Source: Nematostella vectensis (lineage: Eukaryota > Cnidaria > Anthozoa > Actiniaria > Edwardsiidae). From it: a DNA stretch of 64,000 bases. Where the stretch lies: positions 8,033,181-8,097,180 of the forward strand of contig NC_064040.1 of the NCBI RefSeq assembly GCF_932526225.1. The letters are read 5' to 3'. The translations under genes and the position numbers were made by a program. Below the pieces are notes generated by a model that searched no databases, was not told the DNA's origin, and saw only the letters and a program-made list of their open reading frames with translations. Shown in pieces: positions 24,586 through 35,300 of this stretch (position 1 is its first letter; the number at the start of each line of letters is the position of its first letter).

Positions 24586-26223
24586 TATATTGATTACTAT
24601 TGTCAGACAAAATTTACAACCTGCAATATGAAAATCACATGAAATGTTTGTTATTTTTATTTCTAGGTGCCTTGTACATATCCACAGAAGATGTATTTCC
24701 CAGCAAACGTCTTCATCAACTCATCCCAAACTTTTTACAGGCCCTTCCAACACAAGTTGCTGCTCAGCTAAAGCTTGGAGACAATATCTTTATAGAGCAT
24801 GCCTCAGATGTGGTAAGACAATTTCGCCTTTACCAAGTTTGGGACAACAATTTGATATGTACCTGTATGTCAAAGATTTTCCCTATTTCCTTCAGTATTA
24901 TATTTTCATGGCCAGTTACTTTAATATTTTTCTCTGTAATTTCGCAGTGACTATTATCCAAGGTTTCCCAGCTAGCAAAGGCCTTGCAAATGCCAGCCCA
25001 GTGAGTCCTCTACCAGCAGGGAAATTCAATGTTTCCTTGTTCAAAATTTATCTCTTAAAAATCTGGCCTGCTCCTTAATTTTAGGGTTAGTTTTGTTCTA
25101 GCCTTTCAGATGCCAAATGATCAGTTCCTTCTATTGTGCACATGTGTGTTTAAGCAATTGCAGGGGAAAAAAATTAATCTACTTAGAATTCAACCCATGA
25201 TTTTTTTCTGGAATAATAAGGGTTAATTTTCCTTGTTCACAGGATGAGCTAAAGGACATCATCTATACTCGCTTACCAATTCTCCTAAGCCAGCGTAAAG
25301 TCCAGCTAGTGGTGATTGACTCTGTAACAGCACTATTCCGAGTGGAGTTTGGTTTAGGAGAGATGTCTTACCGTGGAAAAGTGTTGAGGTCATTTGGGGC
25401 TCAGTTGCACAAGCTTAGTCATGATTATCAAGTTGCTGTTGTTTGTGTTAATCAGGTGGGTCTGTTATTCAATTATAATAGCATTTTTCCACAATATATT
25501 AAAAAATATAATGAAATGAGCAGTAGGGGCATGGCTGTGCCCTCCAAAAAAGTATATGAAAATTTCCATTTATTTACCGTATATCCTCCATGCAAATTTA
25601 TTGCAATTTTGATTAGGTTTTAGGCATATTGTTTAGCTGTGGGGCTTGGCAAATATGTACATCATTTATTTGAATGATGGAAGACTTCTTTTTTTTGTGC
25701 AGGTTTCCGATGTTGTGAATGGCAGCAATACAGACAGGTAAAAGGAGTAGTTTTTTTTCATAAATTGGAGTCAACCCTATTCACACATATTCCTTTCATG
25801 TTTCTCAGGTTGCACAAAGTTATCCCAGCTTTGGGCCTAGCATGGTCTAGTATGGTCACTGTAAGGCTTATGCTCTCGCGCACAGAGGAGTATGTTCACA
25901 GTACAACAAGAATAGCTGACAAGGTATTTGACTGCTAGGGCTAGCCGCACCCAGCAGAAGACATCTCTTTAAAGAGCATCGGAGACTCATGTCTGACCAC
26001 AGTTGCATCTTGCATGCCAATAGCATTTTTGAATTATTTGATAATAATTTATCGAAAGTGCTTCTGATCATGTTCTGCTTTGCTTCTATTTCAGCAAACT
26101 CTAGCCCCTGGTAAAGTGGTCAAGCGCTTGCTCTCAGTGGTGTTTGCACCTCATTTGCCAAGCAAATCCTGGCCATTTGTCGTCCAAGAGGATGGAGTAC
26201 ATGGCATCCAGGAAGAATCATAA
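23489..26223 (+). CDS. XRCC3: DNA repair protein XRCC3 (RAD51 paralogue)
   Basis: Seven coding exons: 23489-23537, 24136-24477, 24667-24812, 25243-25455, 25703-25737, 25809-25923, 26095-26223, joining in frame to 342 aa (human 346). The N-terminus MERLDLPPRIISALRK matches the vertebrate start. The RecA-type ATPase core follows: SVGCPVLDKVLKGG, Walker A GESASGKT at about residues 102-109, YISTEDVFPSKRL, IFIEHASDV, Walker B LVVIDS, then VVCVNQV. The C-terminal part is the usual WSSMVTVRLML and FAPHLP region. XRCC3 pairs with RAD51C in the CX3 complex and acts in homologous recombination and Holliday-junction processing. The ATPase motif is intact. It follows BABAM2 on the same strand about 2.1 kb downstream; its tail converges on RCC1. 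Confidence 0.96.
24552..24581. repeat. (TCA)n microsatellite in XRCC3 intron 2
   Basis: About ten TCA triplets, 75 bp after the exon 2 donor. Confidence 0.9.
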
Positions 26224-28153
26224 CATATGATGGTTCTTCCAAAATGTATACCAAGCCCTGTTCTAAAAGCTTTTATAAGCATTGCCAAACTTCACTGGAA
26301 CCTCAATATAACAAGGGACAAAAAACATAATAAGGGATATCATTTTATTGAGGGAGGACCTGAAATTTATATTGTTAAACCAAGAGTATTGTTACAACTA
26401 TTTCCCAGGTTTTCAAACCCAGCCTCATTTGTTTTGTGTAGAGAGAAGTAAGGGATGGGTAATGTGACAAAGTCTAGTTCCCAGTGCAGGATCAAAGAAA
26501 CTGCAGAGCATACACTTTCCTAGAACTTTAGAAGTATATTTGTATGCTGTTAAACAAATATTTAAATGGAAGTGTATAGTTCAAAGCAAAATAAATTATA
26601 ACGATTCTCAATACATCGTGACCCTTCACCTTGTAATGGTGATTTTGGTTATTTTTTGGACGTCAATCATCCACGTTTCCATAACGATCATGCAGACTTC
26701 ATTTGTTTTGTGTATCAAAAGTTGTAGTCGACTTTACTCAGGGACACATTTGAAAACACAGTAAAGAAATGCAAAAGTTCAGTTCTCATAAAAGGATAAA
26801 AAATGTATTGCAAAACATTCAAGCCTTGTTCCAAATGCTTTGAAGCAATTTCAGCTGATCATACAAGTCAAACAGACCTACGCACTTCAATTTTCAATCT
26901 CACAAACAAATGAAGTTGACTGCGAAACTACGATCATTATGGAAACATGAACTAACCAAAAGCACTTTTAGAACGTCAAGGCAATGGGTCACTATGTATT
27001 GAGAATTGCTATGTTTACTTCATATATCTGTACATCTTGAATTTGCAAATGACATCAATGACTGCTTTGTAGCAGGCTTCCCCATAGTGCTAAAGAGAAG
27101 AAAATCATACCATGGTATGATTTAGAGTTTTCTATACAAATGAAAAAACCATTCATTCAATAATTTATCAGAAACTTCACAACACCATTTTCTATGCTTC
27201 CATTGTTTATTTAAAATCAGAAGTAGGTATGTAAGTGTAGGTCAGTGTTTGACTCTAGTGTTACTTGAGTTAAGCATTTGACCATTACTTACAGAGGGTC
27301 AAAATTACTGAACCAATTTAGACAGGAATGGCTTCTTAGCGAGCCACCTTCATAGCAAGCACTTTCATTTCAGTCAAACCCAAAGTTGTCGCTTGGTCAA
27401 ACTTTCCACTAAAACCAATGGAAACACTTGCTATGTAGACTATTCTTAGTGTGATATACATTCCTGTAGCCACCAAGACAAAGTTTTGAGAAATTAAGCT
27501 AATTGTGATGCAAAATTTGCTGTCTGGACACAAATGCTCAAAGCATTTCATTGACTTGCTAATAGGCTTAGTGGGTATTCTGAGACTGTCATGGTGGCTA
27601 CAACAGAGTGAGTGACACTGCAAACAGTCGTAGGAATGGCAAGGCCATAGCTAGAAAACACTGTTTCTTTAGTTGACTTGTGGTCAAGCACTATTTTTTC
27701 ATGTCTTGTAAATTCCTACTGAACTATGGGGGCAGCTGCCCCCCCCCCCTGGTCCTGTGCTAGCTATGGCCCCGCCCCTGTGCTAGCTATGGCCCCGTCC
27801 CTGTGCTAAGCTATGGCATGGATAAAACACATGTACTTAAAATAAAAATAAATGTTCTCTGTACCATCCGTGGTATTGTTGGCTGCATCAACTGCAGGGA
27901 TCAAATAAAAAAGAATTTAAAAAGGTTGTGTACAGCCCCTTCTTTGCATGGTTTCAAGCACAGTGTTTGCTTAGTTAAGGATTGCATTTCAAACCTTGGA
28001 TGTCATAGAAATGTGCAAGGATCCAGATTATCTGAAGATATGATGTCCTTTAGCATGCAAAGATTCAATCCCTAGAACACCATCTCCATCCATCATACAT
28101 TCACTGCAATCACAGACATCACACCCAAAGGTTGAAATGTTTGTAATGCCAAA
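26224..28153. other. Convergent XRCC3/RCC1 3' region
   Basis: Space between the two convergent stop codons. It includes a 0.4-kb MITE (listed) and, at about 27740-27812, three imperfect copies of GCTAGCTATGGCCCC. No gene is recognised. Most of both 3' UTRs must lie here; an AATAAA at about 26590 could serve XRCC3. Confidence 0.5.
26601..27008. mobile_element. Palindromic MITE downstream of XRCC3
   Basis: Left arm begins GATTCTCAATACATCGTGACC and right arm ends with the inverse (GGGTCACTATGTATTGAGAA). Inner arms match too (GATCATGCAGACTTCATTTG versus CAAATGAAGTTGACTGCG...). About 408 bp with long imperfect inverted repeats and no coding frame. Confidence 0.8.
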
Positions 28154-31100
28154 TTATGTTCTTTCTGCAGCAAGGATAACTGTGTGTTGACCACCAGCAG
28201 ACACTCCAAGTACCCGATGTGTCTCAGAATTAAGATTCTTCCCTTGTACCTTAGCAGGGGTTGTTACATCATCTTCATCATTACCATTACCTAGCTGCAG
28301 ACAGCTACCCATACCCCAAGAGTAAAGTTCTCCCTTATCAGACACAGCAAAGCTCACACACTCTCCACATGCAACCTTCTCAATCACCTCATTGTCCAGT
28401 GACGTGATGTGAGCCGGTAGGGCGGTCTCTTTAGCCCCATCACCCAGACCAAGTCGGCCATAGTCGGCCCTGCCTAGCGCATACACCTTGCCGTTAGGGT
28501 CACAAACAATAGTGTGGTGTTGTCCATTTGCAATTGTGATATGCTTGTCCTTTTCACTCTTATTAAGCTGACTCAAGGATTTCACTTTGACAGGGAAATG
28601 CCAGGTCTGGACATCACCAGTACCAAGCTGACCATAGTTATTCAGACCCCACGCATAAACATCAGATCCCGTTTTGGCAACCACAAAAGTAGCAAAGCTG
28701 CCACAGAATACATCTTTGAACTTAAGACCCTTCTTGCTGCGCACCAAAGCAGGCTCAAGGATATAAGCCAAGCCCCGGCGCCCACCACGTGCTGAGAAGC
28801 ATTCCTTGACACGCCCAAGCTGGCCTTGCTCAGCACAACCCAGAGTGAAGAGATTCCCAGAGGTGGTAAGGGCTGCCGTGTGATCATTCCCAGATGCAAT
28901 CTTGATGATGCGATCAGACTCTGATGTCAAGATGACGGCTGGTTTCTTCTTCACGCCATCAGGTTGGAGTCCTATCTGACCACTTGCATCCTAGGAAATG
29001 AAAATGCTATGTGATATGTCTGAAGGGTCACCCATACATTAGACATGCCATGACCAATACATTGGAGTGTGATATGAGTAAGTTCGCAGCTGCTTTGTCT
29101 CCTATTATCTTTGTTCTACAAAGGAGTTCTTTTGTCTCTATTCTTCTCGTTCTTTGTGTCAAGGTGCGGATATTTTTCATCTGCCCAATCAAATTGCAGC
29201 TTGTAAGAGCTGCGTACTGACCCTGTGATATGCCAGGCATCAACTATACATACACATGCCCTGACCAATAAATTGTAGTTTAATATGTCTGGTTTTACCT
29301 ATAAGCTAGGCATACCCTCATTGATAAGGCTGTAGAGTAATATGCCTGGCGTTACCTATACATTAGACATGTCCTGACTAATAAATTGGAGTGTGATATA
29401 CTTGGCATCAACTATAAATTACACATGCCCTGATCAATACATTGTTGTGTAATATGTCTGGTTTCACCTATAAGTCAGGCTTACCCTTGCTAATATGGCT
29501 GTAGTGTAATTTGCCTGGTGTTACCTATTAATTAGACATGTTCTGACCAAGAATACATTGAAGTGTAACATGTCTGGCATTGTTTATAAGTTAGATATAC
29601 CCTCACTAATAAGGCTGCAGTGTAATATGCCTTCATTACCCATACGTCAGACATGCCATGACCGATAATATGTACAGTAATGAATAATATGCCTAGCATC
29701 AACTATACATAAGACACACCCTAACTATTACACTGCAGTGTGATATGTCTTTCATTACCTATACCTTAGACATGTCCTGACGAATAAGGCTGAAGTGTTG
29801 CAGTACATACCCTATAAGTTCCCCATGCGTACACTGTGCCCTGATCACTAAGGGCTGCGGTGTGACTGTCTCCTGCTGATACCATGACAATGTTAACATC
29901 ATCAGGCATGCTGACAACCCCAGGCTGAAACTCCTCCTCGCCCTCAGATGTCGTTTCACGTCCTAATGCTCCGTCGTCATTACAGCCCCAGGTATATACC
30001 TAGAAAGCAATGCAAAGTACTATTCAACCACAATATGCCCCTTATTATCTAGCTCATTTTTTTAAGAAAAGATTTTATGGTATACCTTTCCCGTACAGAC
30101 AGGTACTGTATGATGTACGAAATAAATGCATTTCCCCCTATTATGTTATTTATTAGTCAAGTAACAAAGAATCATAAGATAGAATAGGAGGGCGTATATA
30201 TCCTAAATTCATGCCATTACATAATATGCAACAACCCCTTCCTAGGGTGTGTTTCTCCATTGGGAGAGAACTGACCTTGCCGTCCTTGGACAATGCCACG
30301 GTATGCATCCCTCCAGACTCCACTTGGACTATGGGCACACCCTCCAGGTCTATTGGTACTGCTGGCTTCTTCCTCTCCAGGGTGTCAGGGCCAAGGCCAA
30401 GCTGCCCAACATCACCCTGTCCAAGGGTGAGGGCCTGCCCACTCTCAAGACTACTAGTGAACACATCTGTAGAAACAACATCACGGTCACTCCCAAGACT
30501 ACTAGTAACACATTTGTAGAAACAACATCACGGTCACTCCCAAGACTACTAGTAAAACATCTGTGGAATACCACAATCACTTCAAAGACCCCTATAAACA
30601 CATCTTAGGAAACAATACCACAGTCCCTTGCAAGACCACTAGTAACACATCTGTAGAATCTGTAGAAATATGTTTAAATGTCATACCTGTCAACCCCCGA
30701 AAATCTCAAGGCTTGAAAATTTTTTGGGGGGAGGGGTGGGGTATATTCATTTTATTTGGGGGAGGGGTGGGTATATTCATTTTATTTGGGGGAGGGGTGG
30801 GTTTAACCTTGCAGGCATTTGCCTTGCAAACAAATCCACTTATAGATCTACGCAAGGAAATTGTTGTTTCAAATATTTTAATAGAAAATAGGCGAAATGA
30901 CTATGAAGCGATAAAAATCGCTAAAAAGCGGGAGATTTGGTGCTCAATGCGGGAGAGCGGGAGAAGGAGCCCAAAATCTTGAGACTCCAGCCTAATGCGG
31001 GAGAGTTGACAGGTATGAAATGTTGTATGCCAAAAGTACTCAAGATGATGACATGGGAAGAAATTTAGTGAACATGGAAAGAAAGCCTGTGCAATAGCTG

Positions 31101-31630
31101 AATATTTTTCCATTAACAGAAAACCATTGGGTATTTTTTCAATGGAGGGGAGGGTCACATCTGAAGATTAAATGGTATCCAGAGTGAATATACCAGAGTG
31201 AGCACACAAAATATGGATAAAAATATAAAATCAATCAAAGTTAATTAAGGGAAGAACTCTGCCGTTACAATAATAAATAAGGTAAGTTGTATCAGAACAG
31301 AGCCATGGTTATAATCCTGTCGTAAATCAGAAGGGGAAAGGGGAAATGTCGGTGAGCTACAACGACGTTATGCAAGAGTATTTGTTGAAATAGTCGCAAC
31401 TTTTTAGCGGCTCTTCGCTAGTTTTTATCATTGAGTCTAAACTATCCACTGTATTATAATACTGCCATCCAATAATGTGGCATAAACCTCGTTTATGTCA
31501 CAACTAACTACCTAGAACACTAACCTTGCTTCTCCTTGGTCTTGTCTTTAGCTCTTTTTCCTCCGCTTCCTTCCTCAGTCGAACCATCTGCTTTCCTCTT
31601 TGGTGGCTGAGCGCGCTTTTTTGACGGCAT
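28154..31630 (-). CDS. RCC1: Regulator of chromosome condensation 1 (Ran guanine-nucleotide exchange factor)
   Basis: Four coding exons on the minus strand: 31630-31525, 30466-30276, 29999-29811 and 28990-28154, joining in frame to 440 aa (human 421). Exon 1 encodes a lysine-rich nuclear-localisation N-terminus ([16 protein letters not shown]). The rest is the seven-bladed RCC1 propeller, with repeats such as [65 protein letters not shown] and [13 protein letters not shown]1 is chromatin-bound and loads GTP on Ran, setting up the nuclear Ran-GTP gradient used for transport and spindle assembly. Introns 1 and 3 carry tandem arrays that include copies of the adjoining splice sites, which is unusual. 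Head to head with RALGAPA. Confidence 0.96.
29078..29221 (-). mobile_element. Short dispersed element in RCC1 intron 3 (copy A)
   Basis: A 144-bp sequence nearly identical, in inverse orientation, to 61563-61707. Ends carry short inverted repeats (AGTTCGCAGCT / AGCTGCGTACT). Both copies keep the same open reading frame (including [17 protein letters not shown] here) and both lie in the sense orientation relative to their host gene. No transposase; MITE- or SINE-like. Confidence 0.75.
29230..29810 (-). repeat. ~58-bp tandem array derived from the RCC1 exon 3 splice donor
   Basis: Read on the RCC1 strand, the units follow ACTTATAGGT, then about 48 bp (CAGACATATTACACTRCAG, CTTATTAGTCAGGRCATGTC). 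The first unit overlaps the 3' end of RCC1 coding exon 3, which ends ACTTATAGG before GTATGT. About ten diverged copies fill most of intron 3, several keeping TATAG/GT. The exon end and donor thus appear as the edge of the array. Confidence 0.75.
30441..30665 (-). repeat. 47-bp tandem array derived from the RCC1 exon 2 splice acceptor
   Basis: On the RCC1 strand the unit reads GTTGTTTCTACAG, ATGTGTTACTAGTAGTCTTG, GGAGTGACCGTGAT. The true acceptor (TTTCTACAG) and the first ~25 nt of exon 2 form the last unit; about four more copies lie upstream in intron 1. At least two upstream copies keep an intact AG (CCACAG/ATG and TCTACAG/ATG), and one is broken (TCTACAA). Confidence 0.85.
30682..31017. 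mobile_element. MITE family 'CTGTCAAC', copy 2 (RCC1 intron 1)
   Basis: Ends CATACCTGTCAACCCC and GAGTTGACAGGTATG form terminal inverted repeats. The centre has three GGGGGAGGGGTGGG-type direct repeats (~30720-30800). Right part matches the copy at 20754-20921 (GAGACTCCAGCCTAATGC). Confidence 0.8.
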
Positions 31631-32316
31631 AACGATGTTTTCTGTCAATATTAGATGAGTAAATTAAACGGGATGTATATAATGTTATATCTAATAGCTG
31701 TAGCTGGGCGACTAGTAGCGTAGAAGAGGTTGAGTTTTGAGATTTTATGCAGACAGTCTTCAAAGCTCGACTGATCTTTGCACATGGAACAGAGTGCGCG
31801 CGCAACTTTGTGATTGGCGGATTTGAAATGCCCGGGACAAACATTACTGGTGTGGGGTGGGGAGAGTTTATTTCCTTGTTGTCATTGAATAATTCCTTAC
31901 CCATATACTTCATAAACAGGAAAAGTGTATTTTTAAAGGATCTTTTAGGCTACAGTCAGAGGGCTACAGTGGACGCTTATTTCAGTTATTTATTGGCATG
32001 AAGCTCCTACTACTCATAACGACCCGGCCTTGCATTTTGGCAAACATGCATGCAACCGAAAAACATGAGATAGCTTTTTGATATGAACCTCATCCAGCGA
32101 AATATTTCAAAGGAGCTTTTTACTATTAATTCTCTAATAAAAAATTAAATGGCCCTCGCGTTCCACCCCACCGTACCCCCTCATGACAGACGATAAGGCA
32201 TGCGCACTGCGGGTTCCATCTGGAGAAGGGAAACAAAATGGCCGCCTCTGGTGCAGGGTAGTTAGGTGTTGTGCGCTCTATCAGCGACCTTACGCGTACA
32301 TGTTCATGACAAAAAT
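31631..32316. promoter_or_regulatory. Shared upstream region of RCC1 and RALGAPA
   Basis: The start codons of the two divergent genes are 686 bp apart, so both promoters lie here. ATGGCCGCC at 32238-32246 is followed by a possible donor (GCAGG/GTAGTT) but the RALGAPA homology starts at the later ATG, so I treat it as 5' leader. No TATA box is evident. Inference from layout. Confidence 0.6.
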
Positions 32317-35300
32317 ATGTTCCATAGCAGGAAAAGCCACACAGATACCAAGAGGACTACGCAAAAATTTCTAGATCCCAAAAAAGAGACACAAGGGAGG
32401 TTGAAGGCTTTGCGATCGTTGCTGGGTATGTTATTGTATATATTGTGCCGTATTTTGCTTCACACTGGCCATAACTCAAATTCCTTGATCGATATTTACT
32501 TAGATATCTTTGGACCCTCGGACTCTAAAGTATTCTTTCAAGGCCATTACTCTGAGATTTTCTACGTGTTTAACGATGTCTTCTGTCAAGTGGAAACTAA
32601 CCTCAAGCAAAAAGGTAGGTTCTCTTATTTATCGCGTTTGAATGCTGTGTAGCAACAAGCGACACATTCTAACATTCAGATTGAAGTGATGATAACGATG
32701 CTGAAAAGCAAAAGGAGGTTTAATCTTTGATATATTCTACGTATCATACTTAGGCTGTTAGGTTTGTATGTACAATTGAATATACTTATATGTTATTGTT
32801 GCAATTTGTTATGGTCAAGTTATGCTCTTTTGTTTACGCCTTTAGGCCATAGATCACAAAGAGAAGACCTCGATAGCGTCTTGTACATACTAGAGGTGAG
32901 ATACCCCTGTAGAATTTGCTAATAATTATTTTGCGATATTTATGATCACTTCTTTGTTGTTTTAACAATAAAAAATGACCACTTGTCAATAACAATAACT
33001 TTGTTTGTATTTCATTTAAAATATGTCATTATGTTTGGTCAACAGCAAATTCTTCTACTTCTACCAGAATTAATCCATAAACGATGGCAATTCAACAGTA
33101 TTGGTGAGCATTCATCAGATTTCTCTTCTTCTAAAATAAGCAATTATCTTTTGTAAACAACCAATCTTATCAGAATCTTCTTCTTATAAACCATTGTAGT
33201 TCAGGTTTTTTGGCTTTTTTTTGGAGTGACCTCCCTCCAAAAACAGCTTTTGAAGTAGGGTTTAAAGTGCAGACTACTCCATTTGCTTGGCACCTTAATT
33301 TTTTTTAATTGCAACCTAAGTTGTAATATTCCTGGCATAAATGGAAATAATATGTAACAGAAAATAATTTCTAATGTAGTGGTGCAGAATATATACATGC
33401 TCACGTCTAGTAGTATTGGCATGAGGTTTTCATCTGCACCTACAACAAACTGAAGTAGCCAACACGATGAGCTGAGTTTTGCTCAAAGTGGACCGAGGCT
33501 TCTAACAACTCACAGATCAACTATGAAAATCAAACTAGGAAAAGAAGAGATGTTATTTAAGACATTGTTTTTCTCATCCTAGGGCGTATAATGCTGAAGC
33601 TGCTGCATCATGGGAATGCCCTGAAGGTATTCCTTAAATTTAGAAGGTTTACAGTTGACAACATTTTCCACATTTAAGTCATCAACTTTTTTTACAAATG
33701 TGTGCAAGCATCAAGTGGACTATCACTCACAGATTGCTCGCCTTATCCTTCAAGCAAATCATTGACAAGTGTAAGGGTAATTTCAGCAGCTGCCTATGTT
33801 TTCAATCTAATGATTGTCTGAATTTGTCCTTGCAGCTGCGGAGAGAGGGAGTGCGTCTGTTCATGTTGTGGTACCAAGCGTTAACTGTGAACTCTGATGA
33901 GCTCACCCAGCTCATCTATGCTAGCATCATTCCTGGATTTCCGAGTGCAATTGACACCATTGACTGGTCAAAGTCAGTGCTCTCCAGAACTGAAGCTGAT
34001 GAAGTGGTGCAAGCTGTTCGCAGTCCAGACAATGATGACCACTCTTACCACGGATCTGTCAGCTCATTCTATGTATCTGATAAAGATAATGAAGGTAATT
34101 GCTATTCAAATATAAATCACTAAGGCATTTCGGTTTTGTTTATAGGTCATTGTTTATAGGAATTGAGCTACACTTTGTCAAAAATAAAAAAAACCTTACA
34201 GCACAAGAAGTCCAAGTGTGACCACCTTTAATAAATTCACATACTTTTGGTCCCCTCGACCAATCACGTACGGCCTAGCCGGCATGCAATCGGCCAAGAA
34301 AGAGCTGAGAAATCTACGTTAGCCGAAGTACAGAGTGAGCTTTACAAAGATCAAATTTGGAGGAATAAACGAAAAAACTACCAAATTCCCAATAGAACTG
34401 CCTTAGTTTTCATATTGACCAGGGACTGCTACGATTTGATTGTGCTAGGAGAAAATATGAAATCGCTGAATCCCTTAAAAAAAACAGAACGTGAACTGAG
34501 AGCGGAAAGATCGAAATGGAAACACTCTTACAGCTTAGTCTAACACACTGGCTTTCAAAGTTTTTACTGATAAGGGCCGTAAATTCAATGCTTTTGCAAT
34601 GTTAGAATTCAATTGCCAGTTTTATTTTGCATTCTTCGCCGGATTCCGATTCATATTCCACTCCACTCGCACGGCAGGGAATGAAAATGTGATACCTCTT
34701 GACTCAAAAAATAGCGTGACAGCCCTGACAGCCCCGGCCAGACATTTGAATTTGAATATTCGATAACGGTAAATACCGCAAAGTCTCACAACTCATCGTA
34801 ATATCGAAAAAAATGCGAAACTGAGAGAGAAGGAAATTCCCACCTCCAGGTAAAATATAAAATGAATATAAAAAGAAACTTGCAGTTCCCCTACCACAAT
34901 CAAATCATAGCAGTCTCTAGTAAATATTAAAACTAAGGCAGTTCTAGTTGTGAATCTGGTAGTTTTTTGTTTATTCACCCAAATTTGATCATCCCGGCTA
35001 GGCCGTACAATATTGGCCGAGGGGACCGAAAGTATGTGAATTAATTAAAGGTGGTCACACTTGGGCTTCTCGCGCTGTAAATGCTGATTTAGACAGCACT
35101 GAATTACACGCTACAATTTTCAGAGTGAGCATCATAGAGGAGTTGTCACACACTTGAATACATAGTACCATGTTATTCTGGGACTTTTGCATGACTGGCT
35201 TTCAGTGTGTGAATTCCTCTGGTTGGCACACAAATGATTGACATTTCGGATATGCATTGGTATGCTACAATGAGTTATTGCAGAACTTTAGGCTGTACTT

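Noticed and set aside
32238-32261. Upstream ATGGCCGCC as the RALGAPA start, spliced at GCAGG/GTAGTT
   Set aside because: Homology to vertebrate RALGAPA begins precisely at the ATG at 32317, and the donor after the upstream ATG is weak; kept as a possible alternative leader only.
32426-32503. Reading RALGAPA exon 1 straight through to exon 2 as one 128-codon exon
   Set aside because: The 78-bp stretch is open but has GTATGT...TTACTTAG borders, and removing it restores the exact spacing seen in the human protein.
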